Below the pieces are notes generated by a model. It worked only from the letters and a program-made list of their open reading frames with translations. It was not told where the DNA came from and did no database searches. Positions 1-11,409 of a stretch of DNA of 64,000 bases are shown one piece after another. The position numbers and the translations under genes are program-made. Positions within the stretch are counted from its first letter, which is position 1. Every line of letters starts with the position of its first letter. The DNA comes from Phlebiopsis flavidoalba (lineage: Eukaryota; Basidiomycota; Agaricomycetes; Polyporales; Phanerochaetaceae): positions 186,001-250,000 of the forward strand of contig JAOCPU010000026.1 in the NCBI GenBank assembly GCA_035772785.1, read 5' to 3'.

Positions 1-432
1 ACAACTGCGCGAGAGCAACGTCTACCTCGAATACCCGCCGCGATATCTCGGCTCTCGTCTGGGACTCGCACCGCACCTCTGTCGTCGCGGTCTCTCCTCC
101 GATCACGATCACGATCGCCCGACCGATCGTGGTCCCTATAAGCGCCTATATGCCGCCCCTTGCGGCCGGGTGTGCTCGTACCCACCATCCCGACCCAAGA
201 TCCACCGTCGTACACTGCGGGACGCCGCCCCCCCTGTATGCTCCCGTCCCACTCGTCCCGCTCGCGCTCCTGCTTCCGAGCCGCCCCGCGGACGGTCTGT
301 GGAAAGTGTCATCGTCTCGCGCGACGGACCCGGCAGGGTCGTTCCGTATACCGCGGGCGCTCGTCTCGTGCTGGCCGGCCCGCTATCCCGTCGGTCTCTT
401 CGGTCCCGGCCTCCGTAACGATCGTCATCCAT
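1..432 (-). CDS. Partial Arg/Asp-rich protein, 5' end
   Basis: The ATG at 432-430 opens MDDDRYGGRDRRDRRD, an RD-type low-complexity run. A GT..AG intron of 55 bp (351-297, phase 0) joins it to a second open frame reaching the window edge, which continues with RDHDRSGDRDRDRRRDRDDR. The two exons keep one frame and the same unusual composition, which is the main support. Such RD/RS tracts are common in splicing-associated and other RNA-binding proteins, but no folded domain is visible, so the function is not assigned. The 3' part lies outside the window. A second basic open frame on the same strand (700-464, rich in K, A and G) lies just upstream and could be an earlier exon, but I found no splice pair linking them. 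Confidence 0.42.
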
Positions 433-2903
433 GGCCAAGGTCGCCAAAGGTGATTTTCGTGTGTTAGAGTCGACCATTGCGGGGGGGCCCTTTGGGTGTA
501 CCACCGTTGGTCTTGCCTCCCCTAGAGTCGCGGCGCGGGTTCGCAAAACCAGTCATCTCCTTCGTCGTCGCGGGCTTTGCTGTGCTCGCCAGCTCCATAC
601 GAGCCTTGTCTTTCTTTTTGGCGTTTTTGCCAACGTCAAGAGGGATAGAGGCACCAAAGCCGTTCGCCCCATGCCTTTTGACCTTCTGCTTGGTCTGCAT
701 ACGTTATTCTGAGGTTTGTAGCGATCTGGCTTATGGCTGCTCAGCGTCCATCCGCGAGACGGTCCAGAACAAAAAATCAAAAAAAATACCTGTAACGTTA
801 TGCCAAAGTTGCCAAACGCAGAAGAAAGGAAGGCTCCTCGATTAGTCGTGGAGGGTCATTTCTGGAGCAATCCTATCCATAGCAAGTCCAGACCACAGCA
901 GAGCGAAGAGGTCATCTTTAATCACATCTCCAAAATGACCGGACCCACCGCACCTATAACACCAATTGTCCGGCAGCAATGTATCCCTCGCCTCCTTCAC
1001 CAATATCGAGCTCACGCAACTTCTCACGGTCTTCGAGGATCTGTAGCCGCTCCGAGTCGTCGACGTACTCGTACATTCGCCACAAGGTCGGACATCCCTG
1101 AAATTCTGGGCTCAGTATATGGCCCCGATACCCAGTACTTCATCAAGAGACTCACTTCTGCCGGATGCAGCAAGGACCCGCCCAGCGATCGCAGTCTGTC
1201 CCCTTATTTTTCGTATACCACCCCTATCTCTATATTTATCCTGTTGGGGACAATTCTGTAAGCGTAGTCACAAGCAGACTAAGGATGCAAGTCCACTGCA
1301 CCAACTCCTTACTTTATTGATGTGCTCCACGCAGACATACCACATGTAAAGCAAGTCTTGCTTATAGGACACCCTACGGTACCACTGATCATTGCGCGCG
1401 CCACAGTATGATATAGACACACTTGAAAAACCCCAACCCGTTGCATACGCAGATTCGAGAATTGATAAATTGGGGAGGACGGGACAATCACTGCAACAGG
1501 GCAGTCCCCTGGTAAACGTGGTTTCCGCCCTCTTCTCGCCACATTTCTTTGCATGCTATCCGCGTCTTCTTCGTCTCCAATGTTCCTTCAGGGTCGTGGA
1601 AGTACCGACGACCAACGCCACCACGAACCTTTCCCGCGGAGCGCGCGTTATAAGACACCGAGCGAGTGGATAACAATGAAAAGCCAGCACGCACTTTTTT
1701 GTTGTCGCATCTCATAGGCACAACGTACCAGTACTCTTATGAAGTCCTCGTCTTCAGAGTCTTTTGTGTGGGGGTACGAATAGCTCTCGAAACCGGGCAT
1801 GTCACTCCAGTGCCTTCAAAGAAGGATACATTCACACGGTGGAAAGCCTCTCAACGACGGCTTTTCCATTCCGCAGCGCCCCTTGCTCCGCAGGGGACCC
1901 CGAACTTGGCAGGGTTTCTGGGTACTTCAGTTGGCTGTTTCATCGACGAAGAGAAAGAAGTGTCCACATACGAGGGGGATTCTTCCCTCCTCCATTCGTT
2001 GGTGTCTCCGTTTCATTCCCTTGGTGCGCTTCGCTATACTGCTACTCCTCCTCTTTACTCTCCTTGTGCGAGGTTTTGGCTCCTGGGGCTGCAGACTCTA
2101 CACTCGATGTCCGGCTGTCCCTGTTTGTGGTTCGGGGTGGGGGGTTGTGATCTGCGTGCTGCGTCATACTGCAAGTCCGATCGAGAAGGTCATGAAAGGT
2201 TCCTGTCCAGCATGTGTCCGCTGATTTGAGCATTCTTGCCCTCTCGATGTCTCGCTCGTTCGCTCGACTCTGCTCGTGAGACCTGGCCGGAGACCTCCGT
2301 TGCGTCATTACTTCGATCAACTCTCCCTCCTCCTCGCCCACCACTGTCTTCTTCTTGCCGCGTTTCGATCCTCGAACCTGCGCTTCTTCTTTCGCACTAC
2401 CTCTGAGCCATTGAGAGCTTCTCTTCACTTTCTTCCTCCTTCGCAGAGGGAGGTTTTCCCTTCACGAGAAGCGTGACGTGGTTGTTTCGTTTAAGGTCCC
2501 GTCAATTCTCGCCCAAGCCGCATGCGAGTAGCGATGCCTTCGCGGTCTTCGGTGTCCGTAAGGTCATAATCTTCTGGGACTAATCAATAGCGAAGGAAAG
2601 CAAGAGGACTGCAGACAGAGAGTGTTCGGCTAGTAAGCCGGCGACAAGCCCAACCAGCCCCAGGCCCGTAAGAGCAGTTGTCCGGAGCAAGCTCACAAAA
2701 TCGTGGTGTTGCCGGCGGCGATCATTTTTGATCGTGACTTCCTATTTTTAGATGCGCCTCCTCCCCTGGCAGCATGCGGCCCGGCACTCCGGCGATGAGT
2801 CGCCATTTCATTGCCAGAGATCGACGATACGTCCTCAAGCTCGTTTTGTTTTGCCTTTCTCCCATTTCTGTCTCTCTCCTTTCTTGCCCGCATATCTTTC
2901 AAC
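433..2903. other. No confident gene; pyrimidine-rich tract
   Basis: No recognisable protein or conserved frame was found. The longest open frame (1666-2229, plus strand, 187 codons) has no domain and overlaps a comparable antisense frame. From about 1980 to 2480 the plus strand is strongly C/T-rich, so the opposite strand reads as K/E/R-rich protein in several frames, an expected composition effect. Confidence 0.4.
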
Positions 2904-3373
2904 ATGTCCGCCACAGAATTCAAATACTTTCTTCCGAAAATACACGTCCATAAATTGGACTTTTGCGCATAAATCCCTTAGGCGGAGCCCTCCCTTACGG
3001 ACATCAACATCTCATAACCAAAAAGGCACTCTCGGACGATCCTTGTGGTGCTAACGGAGGTCATACGATTGAACCAATCGCTACTGACCCCCAGAGCACT
3101 ATTGGCTTACCTAGCCGGGCGAAAAATCTACTCTGCTCTTCATGATCTTGGCTGGGGGGTGGAAAGCGCCTATATAGCCAAGGATGGTACCGCGGTTCAG
3201 ATCAAGGGGCAAAAGATCGGTGTTCCGCCAATATCCTGGAGGTGGAACCTTCCTGGGAACGGAATGGTAAGCATCGTTTATGTACTTCGAGCATCTACTA
3301 CCGTGTGTCTGAACTGTTTGTCCCCAGGGACTATGAACCCCGTCTGTAAGCGGCGGAGGACATCGGTAGTATA
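2904..3373 (+). CDS. Hypothetical protein, weak evidence
   Basis: A C/T-rich stretch (about 2840-2895) ends in CTTTCAACATG, a typical fungal start context, and the ATG at 2904 opens MSATEFKYFLPKIHVHKL before a stop at 2970. Open segments in other frames follow (2963-3145 and 3045-3374), so an intron or a frameshift would be needed to make a longer protein. I recognise no domain. The end given is simply the end of the last open segment. Confidence 0.2.
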
Positions 3374-4933
3374 GAGTGATTTCTTGAATTCTGTCGGTGA
3401 GCTACCGTCACAAGGAGAGCAACGCGACAAGCTCCTCGATATTCTCGACGTGGATCTTGACTGGCACATGCCGCTATCAGCGACGGAGTAAGCGAGACAA
3501 GACATTCTAGGGTGCAGCTCGGTATGGGTACATTATGGCTGATTGGGACGTCCTTCTGGCTCGATCTGCGATGAAGTTAGTCGTTTAGCCTCTTTCTTTG
3601 CGCAAACAGGCATTGACACAGCTTTCTTCGTAGGTTACCGTGATACCTCGACGTCGTCTCGTGAGAGACGACTTACTCAAATTCCTCAAAAGGGACAGTG
3701 AAGAACGCGGGGCAACTATTCTCTGTTTGTGGCTTTGATATACCTCTATTGAGCGTTCCGTACACTGCCTGACGGATGAACAGATGCGACCCACAATATT
3801 TGTACGGCCTCAACGGATATTCCCGACTCATGATTCGCCCATTATGCGCCTTGGGTCCTTCGTTACGCTTTCCAAACCGCTTGGCCTTTCGAGAATGCCC
3901 CTGTTTCTGGCCCTAATTACACAGCTTTACAACGTGGCGCTGCAATGGCTGAAGGACGATAGGGACTTCCGACGCGAGCTCGAGAGAAGAAGGGTAGAAA
4001 AGTGCGGGGCGCCAGGGTCGGAAGGAAAAATGACGTACGTTCATATCTGTTGCCTGTACCCTCCATGTGCCTGATCGAACCCTCGGACTGCAGTGCCCGT
4101 CGACTCCGAGACTTTATACAATCAGAAGTGGCGTGTTCTGCAATATTTCACTCGGTCTGTCCCCGGTGAGAACGCTAGCTCATATTGCGCTTCGTCCGCA
4201 GGTACGCGACTATAGCCATTAACCCACGGTGTGTCCGCGCCCGAGCCCCAACGTGGCAGCTATTCTTGTCCATATCTGCCCGACAAATATGTATACACCG
4301 GGCAACAGCCGGTGACCGCGCACCGCATTGGCGCATCTTGTTCAACACATCGCCATCTGACACCTGCATCTCACTTGACCCCATTCCCAGCAAGCTGTTC
4401 ACTATCATGTTCAACACAAGTCCTTCAATGCATCGCACTCAACTGTATCATCTCTAGCTGTGTTCAACACTTGTAGACTAGCCGCATTCAACTGTACACT
4501 TTCTATAGACATTTGCCACCATTGATTACTGTTATACGCGAAGAGCGCGCCGTGTTGCATAAAAACAATTCGCCCACTCCACTTCCTCCGAGACACTTCT
4601 CACCCTCGTTTCTCCCGCACACCCTGCGAGTTCTCGTTCCTGGGGAGCCCAGACGTGCCTGCAGACAAGCGCTCGGAGAGCCAAGTTATCCGGGAGGGTT
4701 ATCAACAAAGAAAAAATAAGCCCGAATTGGATTATCCCCTCCTGGGTTGTTCTCCTACCACTTGGACGGCAACGACGTTGATCCCCTTGTCCTCTGCATC
4801 GTCGTTCTCGCCGACGATGCCAGTTGGCTGTTCATCGCCGGGCGTGCCACCAACTCTAGCCACGTCGCTACTCGTCTTTCCTCAGGTCAAACCCTCACGC
4901 TCCTTCAATTTCCTCTTTCCCAACCACCGTCTC
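3374..4933. other. Mostly unassigned; repeated GTTCAACAC motif
   Basis: An open frame at 3784-4074 (plus) ends in a charged helix-like stretch but has no recognisable domain. Three copies of GTTCAACAC (about 4340, 4409 and 4462) lie 50-70 bp apart upstream of the Opy2-like gene. The rest shows nothing I can support. Confidence 0.3.
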
Positions 4934-7192
4934 CATGGCTCCAGACCTCTTGGTCTCTTCTCAAGAGACTGGTGTCCCGTGCCCCGATGTCCTGCCACCC
5001 CCCGTGTGTTCTTGTACGTCTGGTCAGACATGTGTAGCGAACAGCGAGGTGCGTCATGACACTGGGTGAGTACGCCTCTTTGACCTAATTACTTTATTGT
5101 TTTTGTAGGAGCTGTTACATGCTTGTCCCACAAATACATGTATGGCCGCGGACAGCGACTCGTCGTCAAGTTCTACACGCGCCGTTAGCTCAGGTGCCGT
5201 TGCTGGTGCAGTCATTGCCTCCGTCATCTTCCTTGCCGCCGTCGTTCTCGCATTCCTCTGGTATCCGAAAGCGTCAGCGCCACAGCGCCAACCCGCCCAC
5301 CGCAGCAGATGTGAAGAAAGGACGAACCCGCTCGCGCAGAGGAGCGTACTTCAACGAAAAGACCCGAACACGAGAAGCCGCCCACTCCTGGACGAGCTTG
5401 AGTCGCATACAGTCAGGATATACGGCAGGGGCTTCGAAACACAACCATCAATCTCGATCCCGAATCGCAGGGGGACTCTGTCGTCGGGACGCAAGGCCAC
5501 ACCCCCGGCCCCCGCGAATCTTGCCCCAATCCAATCCCTTCACCGACGCCCATTCCATACAAAGCGTATCGACAGGCACTCAGTCGAAACGTCATACCCA
5601 TTGCATTCGTTCCCCCGGTCCGTATCGCTTAGTACACAATCCAACGACGGAACGGCATCGGGACCTATTCGCCCAGTAACGGAACCGGCATACGCACCCC
5701 GGACCTCGACCTCAAACTTGGACCATGCGAACGTCTCGAACGACAACCTTCGCACGAACCCGAACTACGCGAAATCGACTCGCTGCAGGGCATCCGGAAC
5801 TCGTACCAGACCACCGTTGGCAGTTTCGCGAGCGACTTGCTCAATGAGGCGCCCGTGATCGTTGACGCAGTCCTCCAGAGCCAGGTGAAACAAGTCGTGG
5901 GTCTTGTTAGGGCTGAGGTCATCCACACTCCTCCGGGTTCCGTGTACTCGAACCCCGACGGGCGCCTGAAGTCGACAAAGGATCATTGAGCGTCGCCAGC
6001 AGCCGCATGCCCGCCCGCTCTCCCCTCGCTAACTCAAGCTTTGGCCCTCTGGGAACCAATGGCAGAGGAGCACGAACATGAAACAGGGCAAGAGCTATCC
6101 GTTCGCGCTGATCCCTTCGGAGATGAACATTCCCCTAACCCGGCCAGCGCGTCGCCTACGGCTCGACGACTATAAACCGGTCACCTGCTGCCACTACTAC
6201 GACGTTTGGCGATGTCGAGCAACACTGGGATCCACCTAGCCCCCGGGTTTCCATGGGACTAAGAAGCAGAAGGACATGAAGCCAGCAGCACTAGCGTCAA
6301 ACACACAGGCTGGCCGATCATAGGTGCCACCATCACTAAACCGCTTCGCGCGTTCTCATTGGTCTCAATCAACTCACTCCATCTCCACAAACGCCAAGCA
6401 GGCAGTGTCCTGAATCCGTCCCCCAGTCTAGCGACTGGGGTGGGATCCCCTCGCACAAAGTCCCCTGGTCAAGCGCAGCCCTGAGCACACTCCCTCGCTC
6501 CCCAGTACCCACAGCATGAGCACGAGCGCTAAAGATCATCTCGCCCATGACCAGCAGTGAGGCCGACCCCAAACCAGAACAGTTTCCCTTCGGTCCCGTC
6601 GGGCGTTCTTGAGACGGCAGCAGCTTTGTCAGGCCATCGAGGAATAATGGCCGCGGCGAGGGATGTCGCGCACCTCAGGGTCGCTTTTCGAACTTCAACT
6701 CGTTGCGGGACTCTATCCTCGAGGGCTTCCCCATTCGTCCCTCCATCGCCGATCTCTGAACAGGCCGATTAAGGGGGGGGGGTACTCCCCCCACGATCTC
6801 CCTCGCTCGCAGTTCAGAAGCCTGTCGTCTCGAACGGCAAGGCGGCAGCCTCACCTTTGAGCGCACCTGAGCCGCCAGCGGCTGAAACCGGCAGCTGCCC
6901 ATGAATAGCCCAACCGCAAGCTACTCGGCATGGTCCAGGTCGAGCCTCGCAGTCTTCGACGATTGACGAACGGGTCTCGGCGCGTTCCCCTTCCAGATCG
7001 AGTCGGGCGGAGCAAAGAAGAGCTGACGACGCCAGCGTCGCGTCCCGCACCATCACCTTTTGCGCTCAGTGCGTAAAAGACTTCCGAACGTCATAGCGGC
7101 AGCGCGCTAGTCTGTGGACACAACCTGGCGTTGACAGCCGACTTGTCATCAGCTATCCGCTACGCGACGCAAAGTTTGACACACGGGTTTAG
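4934..7192 (+). pseudogene. OPY2: Opy2-like membrane anchor (frame-interrupted)
   Basis: Opy2 proteins are single-pass plasma-membrane anchors. In yeast Opy2 recruits Ste50 and so feeds the HOG/filamentation MAPK pathways. Here the ATG at 4934 opens MAPDLLVSSQETGVPCPD, then a Cys-rich ectodomain with PPPVCSCTSGQTCV. An intron of about 50 bp (GTGAGT..TTGTAG, ending near 5109) follows, then CPTNTCM and a Ser-rich linker. One strong transmembrane helix (GAVAGAVIASVIFLAAVVLA, 5193-5252) comes next. The cytosolic tail is long and disordered; conserved-looking pieces (NPFTDAHSIQSVSTGTQS, NLDHANVSNDNL, FVPPSPIS, FPFQIES) appear in order but in different frames. The last piece, LTADLSSYPLRDAKFDTRV, ends at a stop at 7190-7192. 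At least five frame changes are needed, with no large deletion. The Cys pattern plus helix plus tail supports the family; the Ste50 role is inferred from yeast. Confidence 0.6.
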
Positions 7193-8283
7193 ACGACTTC
7201 TCCGGCCGTGGTTGTCCAAGGATGCGGCTATGGCGCACTACCCTGGGCCCAGCAACAGACGTTGATGCGTCTGGGTCGTGATCATGTAAACGATCTGAGA
7301 TGAGCTGGCTACAGCTCCGTGTGTTTTGCTCCAAAATCAGACGACCTCTCATGTCGCCCATGTCCCGGGAACATCATGGCGTATGAACCGACCTTAAGTA
7401 GCATCCATATGTCGTGTTAGCTGTTCCTTTTGTTCAGCCACCTCCTTGGTACTCTGTTGCGTTGCTGTATTCTGATCGGACTTGTCGTGTACTCAAGAAG
7501 CTCATTCAACCGGTTGTCATCATTCCGCACAGTGCCCGTCGCTCTTTTAACGATACCCTCTCCCGCCTTGATTGTTAGCCTTGCCTTGGCGTGACTGCCG
7601 TTTCCTCTGTGTTTCACCTTGCGATTTCTTTTCTAGATTCGTCTTTTTGTGCTCGAGGTGAGCTTCTGTTCATTTTAATGCTTCATAGGGTGTACTGACT
7701 GCTCGTCAGCTGCACCCGCCCGGGTTTTCTTTTTTCTTTTTCCGTTCTCCGTCTCCCTTCCTATATCATAGTTCCAGCTCGCCTTCCTCAACTGATTTCT
7801 GCTCTGAGGCCGAGTCTACTACCATCCTTTCGTCCCTTCGTTCCCTGTTCATGTTCATACCTTCTTTGACGCCTCCCTTGGGGCCACCTCTTTCCTTTTC
7901 TGCCCCTTGGCCAACTGTCTTTTTGCTCAGAAGCAAGGTCCCGATGCGTCGTGTCAGTGCACACGCTGCATGACGACCCACAAAGAGAGATGGGTTTACA
8001 TTTGTGCTTATTGTCTATTTAATGCGGCCCGGCTGCTTTGCTGGTCATGGCGGGTTTTCCTCTACGATACGATCTTCGCGTGTGTATTACATTCGGCGTA
8101 TATATTTATCTCTGTGCGATTATGGACGCTTATACGTACTTCTGCAGTGTGGGACTGTTCAGGCAAGCAATACTCCCACAAAGGTCATTTGTCGTCCATA
8201 GAATCATGTCTGAAGCTAGGTTGTACATGAACTCTCTTTGATCGAGAGATAAATACTCATTGCTAGCTGCACAGTGCGGTCGA
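7193..8283. other. Intergenic, C/T-rich from about 7430 to 7900
   Basis: Downstream of the Opy2-like stop. A C/T-rich tract is followed by open frames at 7907-8230 (plus) without a recognisable domain. Nothing further is supported. Confidence 0.35.
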
Positions 8284-10388
8284 CTAGTACTGAAGATAGA
8301 GCCCGGCGCTTCTAACCAGATACCCCTTCGTCTGAATCCTCCTCATCTGACTCGCTATCCAGCTCGAGCGCTCGAGTACCCATTGCTTTCCCGTCCATCC
8401 GTCCCAGACCACCTTGTCCGCAAACTCCTCGAGATCATGCACTTCCTGCATTGAAATGCTGTCCTCCTTCCTCGAGAATGATCGTAGCCAAACGCAGCGA
8501 GGGGCTAATGCAAATCTTTCTCGCGCTCCCCGAAGAGTGTCGGTTAAAGCGTTCCACAATGTGCTGAGGCGCCGCATTTCGCCCTCCCTCGTCCTTTTCG
8601 AGGGAAGTCCACCTCGACTAGGGACAACGTTTCGAGATTCGCGAAGAACGGGGTCTCCCCGGCGGCTGTGGGACGGAGTAGAGCGGGAACCTGTTCTGCG
8701 ATACGGCCTCGGACGTGCAAAAGCCTGAACATTTTTCGCCTCTGCAAAGACTTGGCGCAGGCATTCGGCTCCAGGGAGAGCAAAGTCGAAATCCATCACC
8801 AACGAGGCGGGGTGTCGAACATCAATGTGCTAAGGGATTTAAGAGACGAGTGTCCGAAAACGTCTTTCAAAGCTTGTTCAGGGGCTTGACTGTGTAGACT
8901 GAGGTCGTACACCAACGAGTCGCTGAGAAAAGTTAGAGCGTGGAACCACCCTAAGCCAAGACTCCAACGGGTTTGGATGTGTGGTTGCCCCAGCAAGTGA
9001 CGGACGTTTCACATAGAGTCGGCTCTCATGCACGTCACAGGTTTCGATGAGCATTGATAAGTGGGGGCGAGACGCTTGAGACTTCAGATGGACCATCATG
9101 ACTTTGCTATTAAGCAAATGACCAATATACTTGATCTCATCCGCCGTGACCGGGTCCAAGAGCGCTGAGCTCAGCATCAGATACAGCTTGCAACTGGGGG
9201 GCAAGGAGAGATTCCGTAGCAGCAGAGGCAGCGAAAGAGCTGTCACCAGAGTGCCTATAATACAGACTTGAAGATTTGGAAGTGTAGTCGCCCCCATTGG
9301 GAATAGTGGTAGCTCGAGGGTGCCCGGCTCAAGATTCATATTTGGAGGGTTTTTGGTGGCAGAGCTCCGTCGACATGAAGCAACTCTAGCCTTGGTAGAA
9401 CGTCGCAACGTTGCCATGAGGGAGACCCATCCCTCTTCGGATTGCGTGAAAAGAGTTGCGTTTAACACTAGGGACGTAATCGTGTCAGATATTAAGGGGT
9501 ATGAGAGTGTGTCAGGGAGGAGGTGAGTGGAGAGTCGTTTCAAGGTGCAGCGTTGTTCCAGCTTCTTGAGCATCGGAGGGAACGAAGTCGTTGGGTGCTC
9601 GCGAGTCGTACTGCCGTGTGGATGCAGAGTCACTAAGAATTGGGAACTCTGGCTCGCCGAAGCTGAGATCGGATTCCCCAGTGTTCCCAATCTTCGCGGA
9701 TTTGACTATACTGGATCTTAAGACAACGGATCCGGTGCGACTGGGCGAAAATTGAATTCCAGAGGTTGATGGTGTCGCGTGAGAGACTAGGACCAGCCTG
9801 GAAAATGCCCTCTACTGATAGCGCTAGACTGCAGGACCTTGAAATGAATTCCGCGACGCAGAGCGGGTTGGATACCCGAAGCGCGGTCCATAGAGCGGGA
9901 GTACGGAGTGCCACGTCCCTCCAACGGTGACATACGTGAGTTATTCTGATCCATCCTAGGGACTTGGAAACTTGCTTGCGGTATATCAAGCATTAAACCG
10001 ATCTTGCGGTCCCCCCAGGCGAGGCCTTTAAGTGCGATGTGGTCGTATTCGCTCAAGTTCCAACAAGCGATACAACATTTGAAGATCTCGACTAACAGCT
10101 CCTCCGGTAGCCCGACAGAGAGAAGTCCCGCGTTAAGGCTGGAAGATATATCGAGACACTTCTGCTTATGCGTGGCCAGCGCGGCCTCGAGGTCTGCCCT
10201 TTTCGTCCGGAAGAAGTTTGCGATACATTCGTGGGTTCTTCTAAGTGAGAAGGGGGCACCAAGCCCGTCATGGATGTGTTAGCTTTCCTTTTATCATGAT
10301 TCACAATACTCACGGCTAGTGGAGATGGAGGAGAAGAGTAGGGATCGGGCTCAGTTCCCTGAGCCATCGTTGTGGAGGCAAGCCTCAT
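8284..10388 (-). pseudogene. F-box/LRR-like protein, distinct subtype (frame-interrupted)
   Basis: F-box proteins are substrate receptors of SCF ubiquitin ligases. The ATG at 10388 opens a short acidic/Pro leader. After a probable intron beginning GTGAGTATTG comes a helical region and the F-box core LPEELLVEIFKCC (about 10070-10110). The next landmark is the WIRITHVCHRWRDVALRTPA box followed by LWT, the usual second conserved element of Agaricomycete F-box proteins. The C-terminal part is Leu-rich and LRR-like (long open frame 9690-8878), then runs through two more frames to about 8284, with EEFADKVVWD near the end. It lacks the MDALRIGPIQRLS leader of the tandem family further right, so it is a different subfamily. 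At least three frame changes are needed. The target is unknown. Confidence 0.6.
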
Positions 10389-11409
10389 GAAATTATAACC
10401 GGGTTAAATTACAATATATCTCCTCGTAAGTTGTTACTTATATAATTGGGCGACGTTCATCCTAGTAGATTCTCAATGACCCGTTCAGTGATCCTCATAA
10501 GTTTGGAGCTGAACATTTACCGATAAAGGCTGGGCTTCAAGCTCCCAGCTCATTTTACTTCGTCGCATTTGATGGTTCGATTTCACCGTGACTAGAAATG
10601 TCAGCTCACGTGTGACAACAGCTGCAAGAAAGTAGTCCCTTCGTGAAAAATAACAAGAAAGTGTCTGAGTTAAATCCCGGGAGAATTTAAGTGTGTATAA
10701 GCGATGGGTGTTAAGCTGCTGCTGAAAACCTAGTGGAAATGCCGGCGAGCTAGTATAAAATTCGTAATAACCCTGCAACTTCGCAAGCGTTCTGAATCAG
10801 GACCCCCAATGCATTCCCAGACATCAAAAGGACCCCTGATCACCGCTACTTTTCGTGGAACTGGTCACTGGCGTGACACCTAGGCTAAACGCCTCTGGCT
10901 GGCACGAACATCCATGTCTTGCGATATTTTGTGAATGTGGCTTTTTCCATGCATAGTAAAATGTGGAAAAGCTTGAATGTATTCGAAATCTGCTGCCATA
11001 CCTAACAGAAGATCGAAGGGTCTACAAACCAACTTCACAGTCAGTACTACACGAGTATAAACTCTGTACTCATTTCAAACGAGCTTGGACTCGGGAAAGG
11101 CGGCTCTACGTGACATGCCATTCTGCTTCCAAGTAGGTAAGACAAAATAGTTTTCCGACGAAATGCAGTGAGCTAACGATATCACCATCAAGCTTTTGGT
11201 CATCTGACGGATACAACAGCCATTGGCGATATGTGACAGAACCCAAATATCCTCGCATCTCAATCCAGATACGTCTCCTGAGTGAGGGCATTCACTTGAC
11301 GCTTTAGCGAAACCCTCTCACGGCAGGCCTCGCTCGATTAACCATCCCCCGAGTTTGCAGACTGTCCGTTTTCTTTCCCCTGACCCCATGAGACGTTAAG
11401 CCCACTCAC
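10389..11409. other. Intergenic, no supported gene
   Basis: Moderately AT-rich, with only short open frames on both strands and no recognisable motif. It separates the minus-strand F-box gene from the plus-strand kinase gene and may hold both promoters. Confidence 0.4.

Noticed and set aside
1666..2229. 187-codon plus-strand open frame as a gene
   Set aside because: No domain, overlapping antisense frames of similar length, and a C/T-rich composition that inflates open frames.
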